DNA of 59,315 nt from Clostridia bacterium (GTDB taxonomy: Bacteria > Bacillota > Clostridia > Lachnospirales > Bianqueaceae): positions 1 to 59,315 of the forward strand of contig CAAFMN010000092.1 of assembly GCA_900764045.1 (NCBI GenBank), in the 5' to 3' direction. The translations under genes were made by a program, and so were the position numbers. Every line of letters begins with the position of its first letter. Position 1 is the stretch's first letter. The notes under the pieces were generated by a model. It was not told the origin of the DNA. It did no database searches and was given only the letters and a program-made list of their open reading frames with translations. Below, piece by piece: positions 1 through 7,063 of the stretch.

Positions 1-642
1 ATTTGCTCAGATTATTTTGAAAGCTCATATTCAAGTGAACTATGTGATAGTAGTGAAGTTTCAAGAGCGATATTAAGCAAAGAAATGCGATTTAGAAATA
101 GATACAATGGAGTATTGTTAATAAGAACAAAGAATGATTTGAAATACGGATATAATATAAATAAGGTAATTAGTAGATTGGATATACTACTTGGAGAAGA
201 AAATAAGGAATATTCAAGTGGACAATCTTTAATAAGTAGCATTGACATTTCAAAAAACAATGTGATGAATTTGTCAATCAAAAATGATGGCTATATTATC
301 AGAATGGGGATTTCGTTTTGGAAAAGCTTCCTCGATGTTGTTAGTATAATTGCGGGAAATATATATAATGATTATATGGATGAAGAAACTGAGGAACTGA
401 ACATCCCCTATATGGAGAGTAGTATGCAAGAATGTAGAGATCAGATAGTTATATCAGAAAAAATTATATTTAAAGCCATAATCGCAAAAAAAGAATTGAA
501 TGAACAACAAAAAAATTCTATAAGAGACAGTTTAACGCATTTAAAAAAGAATTTGATAAAATTTTTAGAAAATATGAAAAAAGATTTTTTGAAGTTTGAA
601 TATTTTTCAAAAGGTACAGATAGTGAAAATGCAAAAATTTAA
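1..642 (+). CDS. Unrecognised protein, 5' end outside the window
   Basis: The frame is open from the first base to TAA at 642 (213 codons visible), so the start lies left of the window; an internal ATG at 85 is not needed. The protein is lysine- and isoleucine-rich, with a mixed N-terminal part and a charged helical C-terminus (roughly residues 140-205) that looks like a coiled coil. I recognise no motif. It overlaps the next gene by 14 bases in another frame. AT-rich codon use matches the rest of the 1-3640 island, so it probably belongs to the peptide-maturation locus or its deletion scar. Function unknown. Confidence 0.5.
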   Translation: MCSDYFESSYSSELCDSSEVSRAILSKEMRFRNRYNGVLLIRTKNDLKYGYNINKVISRLDILLGEENKEYSSGQSLISSIDISKNNVMNLSIKNDGYIIRMGISFWKSFLDVVSIIAGNIYNDYMDEETEELNIPYMESSMQECRDQIVISEKIIFKAIIAKKELNEQQKNSIRDSLTHLKKNLIKFLENMKKDFLKFEYFSKGTDSENAKI

Positions 643-1093
643 CATAAGCTATGGATTTATTCGTAATGATGAGGTGAAAAATATCTTTTGTGATGAAAGT
701 GAGCATAACATGATATTAAAATATGGGTTTCATCATTTAAAAAAGAATTATAGTCATTTGATGTATAAACCGGTAGGTAGCGTTTGTTACGCATTTAAGA
801 AAAATGCATATGTTGTAAGTTCAGACGGGATGATCAAAAAATGTACCTGTGATATGGAAAAGAAGCGTAATAGATTTGGAAATATATGTAATGATATAGA
901 TGTTCTAAAGGAAAATGAATGGCTACAGATGCGAAAAATAAATAGAAATTCAAAATGTGCTCAATGTATTAAACGACCTATATGTCACAATAGATCATGC
1001 TATAAAATGATAGGTTGTCCGCCACATTTAAGATATTTGAATGAAGTGCTGGAGAAACTTTCGGAAGATCGTGAAGAATATATTGAAATTTAA
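629..1093 (+). pseudogene. C-terminal SPASM-like fragment of a radical SAM peptide maturase
   Basis: This 154-residue ORF contains only the auxiliary-cluster part of a radical SAM enzyme. Residues 66-74 read SDGMIKKCTC, the usual display-and-coordinate motif of SPASM/Twitch domains. Further cysteines follow at 87, 110, 113, 119, 124 and 130 (spacing C-x2-C-x5-C-x4-C-x5-C). The SAM-binding CxxxCxxC core, which should lie about 200 or more residues upstream, is absent; upstream of ATG 629 the frame is stopped by TGA at 590-592. The position beside a Cys-rich precursor and an acyl-carrier-like gene fits the clostridial CcpM-type maturase (recalled family, not searched). As it stands it cannot do SAM chemistry. 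A deletion or assembly collapse is the likely cause. Confidence 0.65.
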
Positions 1094-1110
1094 AATGGGG
1101 GATGAAAATT

Positions 1111-1362
1111 ATGTATTTAAGAGATGAAATTAAAGATGGTTTATATAAAATTTTTGATGAAGCGAACTTAATAGAGAGAAGAGAGGATAATAAAGTAATT
1201 TTATGCAATGATATTGATTCGATTCAAGTGATATCTATAATTGTTGAGATAGAAGAAAAATTCCAAATAGAGATTCCAGATACATATTTAAGTGCTAATA
1301 TCATGGAAGATTTTGACCGATTAGTGGATATGGTCGAGGAACTTTTAGCAGAACAGAAGTAA
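1111..1362 (+). CDS. Acyl-carrier-like protein of a peptide maturation locus
   Basis: This is an 83-residue acidic helical protein. Residues 34-40 read DIDSIQV, the equivalent of the DSL phosphopantetheine attachment site, with Ser37 as the candidate. The following IVEIEEKFQIEIPD matches helix II-III of acyl carrier proteins. ATG 1111 is chosen because GGGGG at 1097-1101 gives 9-base spacing; an ATG at 1102 directly abuts that sequence. Acyl-carrier-related proteins are known companions of Clo7bot-type Cys-rich peptides and their radical SAM maturases in clostridia (established association, from memory). What it carries is unknown. It differs clearly from the housekeeping ACP at 28199. Confidence 0.75.
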   Translation: MYLRDEIKDGLYKIFDEANLIERREDNKVILCNDIDSIQVISIIVEIEEKFQIEIPDTYLSANIMEDFDRLVDMVEELLAEQK

Positions 1363-1433
1363 ATATAGTTTGTTTCTGATATATGAATAAGAACTTCTTA
1401 TTTCATATAAATATTAAAAAAGGAGGAGTAGTT

Positions 1434-1517
1434 ATGAAGAAGCTTGTAAAGCCGAAGAAAAAGGCTATGCGTGTAAGGTTGTATGTATCAAATGAAAACT
1501 GCAATTGTTGTTGGTAA
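1434..1517 (+). CDS. Small Cys-rich RiPP precursor peptide (27 residues)
   Basis: The peptide begins MKKLVKPKKK and ends NENCNCCW before TAA, with Cys at 23, 25 and 26 and a terminal Trp. The lysine-rich leader and a compact Cys core are typical of clostridial radical-SAM-modified peptides and resemble the Clo7bot type. A strong ribosome-binding site AGGAGGAG lies at 1421-1428, 5 bases before ATG. It is preceded by the acyl-carrier-like gene and followed by a perfect hairpin and an exporter gene, the usual order for a secreted modified peptide. No homology search was possible; a chance ORF is unlikely given the strong ribosome-binding site, composition and context. Confidence 0.75.
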   Translation: MKKLVKPKKKAMRVRLYVSNENCNCCW

Positions 1518-1531
1518 TCATGGATACGTAC

Positions 1532-1567
1532 AGGCTCCTTAAGTCGATTTATCGACTTAAGGAGCCT
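1532..1567 (+). terminator. Perfect 17-bp hairpin after the precursor gene
   Basis: Arms 1532-1548 and 1551-1567 are perfectly complementary around a two-base gap. The right arm is followed by AATAG rather than a T-run, so it is a poor intrinsic terminator. It sits between precursor and exporter, where such stems commonly protect the abundant peptide mRNA or reduce read-through into transporter genes. Confidence 0.6.
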
Positions 1568-1592
1568 AATAGAATAGAATGGAGAATATAAA

Positions 1593-2198
1593 TTGACTAT
1601 GAAAAATGTTATATATATCTTATCAAGGACATGGAAATATGAGAAAGCAATTATTGGTATATTACTTCTTCAGACGATAATTGGGGTGACTACCCCATTT
1701 ATTAGTATGTATCTTCCGGTTGTAACTTTGAAAGGGATAACGGGAGAACTTCCAATAGAACGTATGTGGATGGAGACTATCAGCCTGATTGTGATTTTAA
1801 TGCTATGTAATACAATAAATGCATATATAAACGCAGATTTTGATACACATTTGATGAATAATAAGATTCATTATTTGGCTGATTTATTCCATAAAAATAT
1901 GAAACTGAGTTATGCCTATATAGAAAGTAAGGAGGGACAGAATCGTTTTCAGCATGTATTGCGGACATTGATAGATGATGCACAGGGAGTTACAGGACTA
2001 CTTGTATGTTTAGGAACACTGTGGAGTAGTTTCTGCAGCATTATTTTGTATACGGGAGTGATTGCTTTATTAGAAGTGTGGGTCGTTTTTGTCTTGATTA
2101 CGTTATCTGCGGGACATTTGATAATAATAAATTATATTTTGAAACAGCAGAATTGGAAAATATCTGTTGTCAGCTTACGCAACATGGAAGTATTCTAG
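1593..2198 (+). pseudogene. Truncated ABC exporter: transmembrane-domain N-terminus only
   Basis: The first about 175 residues look like a type-I ABC exporter membrane domain: a hydrophobic span at residues 20-45, another near 60-75, the cytoplasmic loop with YIESKEGQNRFQ, then paired spans around 130-180. The family is usually near 580 residues with a C-terminal ATPase; Walker A and LSGG are missing here. The frame runs into unrelated sequence and stops at 2198, while a different frame becomes a subtilase-like protein from about 2100-2140. TTG 1593 is preceded by GGAG at 1580-1583, nine bases away. The intact gene would have exported the adjacent peptide. An internal deletion or an assembly join explains it best. 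Confidence 0.7.
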
Positions 2199-3637
2199 TT
2201 TCTGCATATGATAATGATGGAGCTATCTCATATCCAGCATTTTTTGAATGTGTATTAGGTGTAGATAGTTCTTTAATAGCATCCAAAAGAACAGAGTACG
2301 AATATATTTATAATTCATGTATAAATATATTAGGGTATGGAAAAGCACAAACGATTCCATGGAAAAATAATACAAATACAATTGGAGAAGGAAATAGTTT
2401 TGCGTGCGCGAATGTAACGAATGTGATCATTCATATGCTAAAAGAGGGTGTTGACAAAAGACGTATACGGGAGGAACTAGAGCGAAGGGCGATAAAGAAA
2501 CAGGAGTTTGATTTATATCAAAAGCCGAATATACGGCCTAAATGGATAAAAGGAACAAACGCAATAGTTTTACCAGTGAGTAAAGAAAATAATAGTTTGC
2601 TTGCGTTCGAAGAACTTTTGGACTTTAATATTATTGATATATATGACTTTAAACAAAAGGGAAATGTTGGAAAAGAAACCACGGACTTGATTAAATATAA
2701 AGATATAAAAAGGAGGACAATAAAAAACTATGATGATATAGATTGGAAAGATTCCCGATTTAATACAGTTATCATGGGGCATATGGGAGAACTAGCAATA
2801 TTACTTAAAAGAAATATTATATGTGAAATTATAAATAAGTGTAAAGAAGAAGGAAAATATTTATATGCATATGATGATTTGGAGAAAATGGAGAATGTAT
2901 TCATTGAAAAAGAAGATGATAATATATTTTCCCCTAATATAAAAAGGAAATATATACCTAAAGGGCGCTATGGGAAATTATTTAATATCAACATTCCGGT
3001 ATTGGCAGTAGTAGGAACAAGTTCTTCACAAGGAAAATTTACAGTGCAACTTACTATTCGTAAAAAATTAATTGAAAATGGATATAAAGTTGGACAGATT
3101 GGAAGTGAGCCCTCTTCGTATTGCTTTGGAATCGACTATACATTTCCAGCAGGGTATAATTCATCTGTATATACAACTGGATATGAAAATATCCTTTTGA
3201 TCAATTCATTTATTCATGAAATTGAAAGGCAGGGTAAGGATTTATGCCTTTTAGGCACACAAGCAAATACTATACCATTTGGATATTCTAATTTGAAAAA
3301 TTTCCCGCTATTTCAGGTGGAGATGCTTTATGGAGCAATCCCAGATAAATTTATTTTGGTAGTTAATGCACATGATGATTTTGATTATATATATAGAACA
3401 ATACAGTATATTGAAGCGAGTGTCGCTTCAAGCTGTATAGCAATTGTTATATATCCTATAATTAAAAGGAGTTTAGTTGGATCGGTTGTTATAAATGAAA
3501 ACATCGATCAGACGGCAAGATATGAAGAAATAAAGAAACAACTGACAGCGTTTACGGAAATACCAGTAATCGATTTTGGTGACCTTTTGACAACGAACAT
3601 AATAGTAGATATTATAGTAGATGCATTTTCTTCATAA
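2078..3637 (+). CDS. Chimeric subtilase half fused to a P-loop peptide-maturation domain
   Basis: Residues about 20-150 match the second half of an S8 subtilase: VSAYDNDGAISYPAFFECVLGV fits the oxyanion-Asn region (N46) and GEGNSFACANVT fits the catalytic Ser motif (S107). The catalytic Asp and His, normally upstream, are absent, because upstream DNA encodes the exporter fragment. From residue 160 a Rossmann-like segment and a P-loop, GTSSSQGK at 313-320, resemble the DUF1611/DgcN-type fold and, from memory, the clostridial peptide maturation family TIGR04066. GTG 2078 is only the first possible start in this frame; translation may begin within 2078-2140 or not at all. An intact version would pair leader cleavage with an ATP-using step. 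The protease half here is almost certainly inactive. Confidence 0.6.
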   Translation: MGRFCLDYVICGTFDNNKLYFETAELENICCQLTQHGSILVSAYDNDGAISYPAFFECVLGVDSSLIASKRTEYEYIYNSCINILGYGKAQTIPWKNNTNTIGEGNSFACANVTNVIIHMLKEGVDKRRIREELERRAIKKQEFDLYQKPNIRPKWIKGTNAIVLPVSKENNSLLAFEELLDFNIIDIYDFKQKGNVGKETTDLIKYKDIKRRTIKNYDDIDWKDSRFNTVIMGHMGELAILLKRNIICEIINKCKEEGKYLYAYDDLEKMENVFIEKEDDNIFSPNIKRKYIPKGRYGKLFNINIPVLAVVGTSSSQGKFTVQLTIRKKLIENGYKVGQIGSEPSSYCFGIDYTFPAGYNSSVYTTGYENILLINSFIHEIERQGKDLCLLGTQANTIPFGYSNLKNFPLFQVEMLYGAIPDKFILVVNAHDDFDYIYRTIQYIEASVASSCIAIVIYPIIKRSLVGSVVINENIDQTARYEEIKKQLTAFTEIPVIDFGDLLTTNIIVDIIVDAFSS

Positions 3638-3679
3638 TAAAAAATAATTGAATATACGTACTTTAATCTTGAGAATCTT

Positions 3680-3750
3680 ATCTGCCGAGCAGAGGCTTTT
3701 CTCTAGAGGAAAGCTAAAAGCGAAGCTACATGTCACGAGAGAAAAGATGT
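3680..3750 (+). ncRNA. Structured RNA segment of unknown class
   Basis: Between the island and the terminator lie several stems: TCTGC-CGA-GCAGA at 3681-3693, a 9-bp stem GCTTTTCTC/GAGGAAAGC near 3695-3714, and TACAT/ATGTA near 3728-3750. TATCTGCC (3679-3686) could also pair with GGCAGGATA (3764-3772) inside the terminator loop, with one bulged G. I compared it mentally with common riboswitches and ribozymes and found no match. Confidence 0.35.
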
Positions 3751-3802
3751 AAAAACCCGCACAGGCAGGATACTTAGTATCTAGGCCCAGTGCGGGTTTT
3801 TG
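3751..3802. terminator. Bidirectional intrinsic terminator closing the RiPP island
   Basis: AAAAACCCGCAC (3751-3762) pairs with GTGCGGGTTTTT (3790-3801), with T-runs on both strands. The interior carries a second small stem, GATAC-TTA-GTATC. It serves the plus-strand island and the minus-strand sialidase-like gene ending at 3842. Confidence 0.8.
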
Positions 3803-3841
3803 CATATATGTGATTGAATCACTATATACCGAATGCTACCC

Positions 3842-4963
3842 TTACAACGTCTCACACGGCAGGCGCATGGCGACGATAGTTTCTTTGCAGAGCGAGAATA
3901 CGATATGCATGTATCCGTCGCGGATCAGGACAGACGGATAACCGTAGATGCCGTTTTTGTCCAGACCGATCACCTTGCCTTTGTACTGGGTATCATCCAG
4001 CAGAAAATGCTGATTGTAGTCGATGCCGTCATCCGAAAGGGAGAGGGCGAGGACGTGGCGCGTGCGCGGCGGGAAGGGATCCGGCGTGCCGACATAGAAG
4101 TATTTGCCGCTGGGGAGCTGGCCCAATGCGAATTTGGTGCGGTTATCGGTGAACTTGGTGGGCTCGGGGAGCGTCCAGGTTTCGCCGTGGTCCGTGCTCT
4201 TGCTGGCCCACAGATAGTTGGTGCCGCTGCGCATGAGCATCCAGATGGTGCCGTCCTTTTGCTGTACAAAGTCAGCTTCGCACAGGCCAACAGTTGTGTT
4301 GTTGACGATACCGGAAGAAGTAGTGCCGTCCCCGTCTTCCGCAACGGACTTGTTCGGATAGCGGGGATCGCAGCAGGCGACATTTTTCCAACCGCTCATG
4401 CCGGTGGGATCGTCTGTGTAGGCGAGTTTGGTGCCGCCGGGGCAGAGAAGGCGGCCGGAGAGCAGGGCGCGGGGCCGCTGATTGCCCGCCTCATTCTCGC
4501 TCGGCTGCGGATCGGACCAATGGATGCCGTCCTCAGAGGTGATCATGGAATGCCCCCAATTCATGCGTCCTTTGCTGCCGGGCTTGCGGTTACCGTCTAC
4601 GATCCAGTCTTCAGTGTATTCAAAGTGCAGATAATATGCGATCAGTGTATTGCCGTCCGTGTGCCAGCAGCGTGGAATCGCTACGGCATCACCGTATACG
4701 CCCGGCATGGAATCGATCAGAATCTCCGGTTCGGTCCAGGTTTCAAAATCCTCAGAAGAGGTATACATGATACGCTGGCCGGTGTCGTCTTCATTGAAGC
4801 GGCCGCTGCTGAACATGACATAATAGCGGCCCTTGAACCATACGATCTGGGCATGGTGGGCATAGCCCCAGCCCGGATGCGGCGCCCAGAGAACCTGCTG
4901 CTCGGTATAGAGCTTGGGACGCTTGATACCGGGATGGTAGTGGTTGGTAATCTGACTATACAT
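3842..4963 (-). CDS. Sialidase-like BNR/Asp-box glycosidase
   Basis: The 373-residue protein carries repeated Asp-box-like motifs of six-bladed beta-propellers: SEDFETWTEP, SEDGIHWSDP and STDHGETWTLP. This matches exo-sialidase/BNR-repeat hydrolases. No signal peptide is visible, so it is probably intracellular or acts on imported oligosaccharide. The start at 4963 is chosen because AAGGGGG lies eight bases upstream; an upstream extension to 5062 is AT-rich and atypical. It diverges from a carbohydrate ABC importer at 5187, suggesting joint use of a host or mucin-derived glycan. Substrate not proven; a BNR lectin or other propeller glycosidase is possible. Confidence 0.7.
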   Translation of the reverse strand: MYSQITNHYHPGIKRPKLYTEQQVLWAPHPGWGYAHHAQIVWFKGRYYVMFSSGRFNEDDTGQRIMYTSSEDFETWTEPEILIDSMPGVYGDAVAIPRCWHTDGNTLIAYYLHFEYTEDWIVDGNRKPGSKGRMNWGHSMITSEDGIHWSDPQPSENEAGNQRPRALLSGRLLCPGGTKLAYTDDPTGMSGWKNVACCDPRYPNKSVAEDGDGTTSSGIVNNTTVGLCEADFVQQKDGTIWMLMRSGTNYLWASKSTDHGETWTLPEPTKFTDNRTKFALGQLPSGKYFYVGTPDPFPPRTRHVLALSLSDDGIDYNQHFLLDDTQYKGKVIGLDKNGIYGYPSVLIRDGYMHIVFSLCKETIVAMRLPCETL

Positions 4964-5129
4964 AGAATAACCCCCTTTGGAATAGTTTATATCTATACAG
5001 CTAATTTTATTATATAGAAGATTTGAGATACTGGCAAGAAGCAAATGGGAATATTTTATCATATTTCCACATCATTGCGGCAGAAGCCATCCAGATGGAG
5101 AAATGAAACAGAATATCCGGAAATGATAC

Positions 5130-5158
5130 TTGTAATTTTTGGACAGAACAGATATAAC
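5130..5158 (+). promoter_or_regulatory. Probable sigma-A promoter of the sugar ABC operon
   Basis: TTGTAA (5130-5135) and TATAAC (5153-5158) are separated by 17 bases, 29 bases before the permease start at 5187. A ribosome-binding site GAGGAGGG follows at 5174-5181. The boxes are imperfect, so the call is moderate. Confidence 0.45.
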
Positions 5159-5186
5159 TAAAGTATAAATTGCGAGGAGGGATTCT

Positions 5187-6113
5187 ATGAAAAAGCAGTC
5201 AGGAGGGTGCTGGAAGGCGTTTCAAAAAGCATTCGCCCGGGATAAGTACCTGTATCTGATGTTTTTGCTGCCATTTCTATTCTATCTGCTGTTTCATTAT
5301 CTGCCGATGTACGGCGTGACATTGGCGTTTAAAGATTATAGCATTAAGGGCGGAATCTGGAAAAGCAAATGGGTCGGATTTAAGTATATCAACCGATTTA
5401 TAGCGGATCCGTATTTCTGGCAGGTTTTCACCAATACAATTGTGATAAATGTGTATAACCTCCTGTGGAGTTTCCCGGTACCGATCATTTTGGCGCTGAT
5501 GCTCAATGAGGTGACCAATAACAAGTTTAAGAAGCTGGTGCAGACGATCAGTTATCTGCCGCACTTCCTGTCGGTTGTCGTTGTTGTGGGCATGCTGTCT
5601 ACGTTTTTGTCCACGGACGGAGTGGTCAATGAAGTGCTGGGCTTCTTTGGCATGGGACCCTACCGATTCTTGTCGGAACCCAAGTATTTCCGCTCCGTAT
5701 ACATAGCGTCCGGAATATGGCAGTCAGCAGGCTGGGGATCGATCATCTATCTGTCAGCGCTGTCGGCAGTAGAGGCCGAGCTGTACGAGGCGGCGCAGAT
5801 TGACGGCGCTAATCGGTGGAAACAGATGCTGCATGTGACGCTGCCCGGAATTGCTCCGACCATCACGATTATGTTTATTTTGGAAACAGGTAACATAATG
5901 AATGTTTCCTTCCAGAAAATATTGCTGATGATGACCAGCAGCAATCAGGTGGTATCGGATGTAATCTCGACATATGAGTATCGGGTCGGTATTCAGGAAG
6001 CTAACTTCAGCTACGCAACCGGCGTCGGACTCTTCAAGTCCCTGGTCGCGCTGATCTTTGTAACAACCGCCAATTTCATATCCCGCCGTGTCGGCGAGAC
6101 ATCGCTGTGGTAA
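5187..6113 (+). CDS. Carbohydrate ABC importer permease, LplB type
   Basis: The 308-residue protein has about six membrane spans, starting with the hydrophobic segment LYLMFLLPFLFYLLFHYL near residue 28. The cytoplasmic EAA loop reads EAAQIDGANRWKQMLHVTLP (residues 194-213), where the ATPase docks. The LPMYGVTLAFKDY region is typical of the LplB/CUT1 permeases paired with YtcP-type partners. It is first in an operon with the second permease 12 bases downstream. No ATPase is encoded here, as is normal for clostridial CUT1 systems that share an MsmX-type ATPase. Confidence 0.88.
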   Translation: MKKQSGGCWKAFQKAFARDKYLYLMFLLPFLFYLLFHYLPMYGVTLAFKDYSIKGGIWKSKWVGFKYINRFIADPYFWQVFTNTIVINVYNLLWSFPVPIILALMLNEVTNNKFKKLVQTISYLPHFLSVVVVVGMLSTFLSTDGVVNEVLGFFGMGPYRFLSEPKYFRSVYIASGIWQSAGWGSIIYLSALSAVEAELYEAAQIDGANRWKQMLHVTLPGIAPTITIMFILETGNIMNVSFQKILLMMTSSNQVVSDVISTYEYRVGIQEANFSYATGVGLFKSLVALIFVTTANFISRRVGETSLW

Positions 6114-6125
6114 GGAGGAACTCAT

Positions 6126-7019
6126 ATGGCAAAGAAAAAAATGATTGGGAGTTCCGCCGGCAGCCGGTTCTTTACCGGATTGAACGCGTTTGTACTGATA
6201 CTGATTACATTGATCACTTTTTATCCGTTGTATTATGTGCTGATCACATCGATCAGTAACGGAATGATGGTAATGCAAGGCAAGGTTCGGCTGTATCCGA
6301 TCGGTGTTACCTTCGATTCCTACAAATCGATTACGAGCGATCCGCAGCTCTTCCGGTCCTTGTGGAACTCGGTGCTGTATACCGTGGTCGGAACGCTGAT
6401 CAACATCATTATGTCCTGTTTGTGCGCGTTTCCGCTGTCCCGAAGAACTTTTTCCGGGAAAAAGTTCTTTACCGGAATGATTGTTGTGACGATGTTCTTC
6501 AGCGGCGGTATGATCCCTTCGTATCTGGTGGTCAAGGAACTGGGCCTGATGGATACGATGTGGGCCATTGTGCTGCCGGTAGCGATCAATACCTACAATA
6601 TGATCATTATCCGGACTTCGTTTCAGTCGCTGCCGGAGTCGCTGTTCGAGTCCGCACAGCTGGATGGAGCCAACGACTTTACAATCCTATTCCGTATCGC
6701 GCTGCCATTGTCCAAGGCGGTGCTGGCAACGATGGTGCTGTTCTATTCGGTATCTCATTGGAACAGCTACTTTAGCGCTATGCTGTACCTGGATTCCAAG
6801 GATAAGTATCCGCTGCAGATCATACTGAGAAACAAGCTGATCTCCGGACTCTTCTCTGAGGAAGCCAGCCAGTCGGGCGGATCGACCAGCTTTACGGTGA
6901 CGGATTCGACTTTGCGGGCAGCGGTTATCATGTTCACGACGCTACCGATTCTGGTAGTATATCCCTTTGTGCAGAAATATTTTGTCAAGGGAGTTATGAT
7001 CGGTTCTCTGAAGGGCTGA
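6126..7019 (+). CDS. Carbohydrate ABC importer permease, YtcP type
   Basis: The 297-residue protein has about six membrane segments and the EAA-loop variant ESAQLDGANDFTILFRIALP near residues 178-197. The early FYPLYYVLITSIS span and the C-terminal PFVQKYFVKGVMIGSLKG are hallmarks of the YtcP/AraQ-like partner permease. GGAGGA lies just before ATG. It forms the heterodimeric channel with the LplB-type protein upstream and receives substrate from the lipoprotein encoded downstream. Confidence 0.88.
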   Translation: MAKKKMIGSSAGSRFFTGLNAFVLILITLITFYPLYYVLITSISNGMMVMQGKVRLYPIGVTFDSYKSITSDPQLFRSLWNSVLYTVVGTLINIIMSCLCAFPLSRRTFSGKKFFTGMIVVTMFFSGGMIPSYLVVKELGLMDTMWAIVLPVAINTYNMIIIRTSFQSLPESLFESAQLDGANDFTILFRIALPLSKAVLATMVLFYSVSHWNSYFSAMLYLDSKDKYPLQIILRNKLISGLFSEEASQSGGSTSFTVTDSTLRAAVIMFTTLPILVVYPFVQKYFVKGVMIGSLKG

Positions 7020-7063
7020 CGGCCTGCGGGCTTTAGCATAAAATCAATAAGGAGGAAGAGAGC

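Noticed and set aside
3680..3802. SAM, TPP, lysine, purine, c-di-GMP, THF, ZTP or hammerhead class RNA
   Set aside because: None of the conserved cores of these classes could be recognised in the sequence.
3833..5017. Long plus-strand open frame opposite the sialidase-like gene
   Set aside because: It is a GC-rich shadow of the minus-strand gene, with no ribosome-binding site and no domain.
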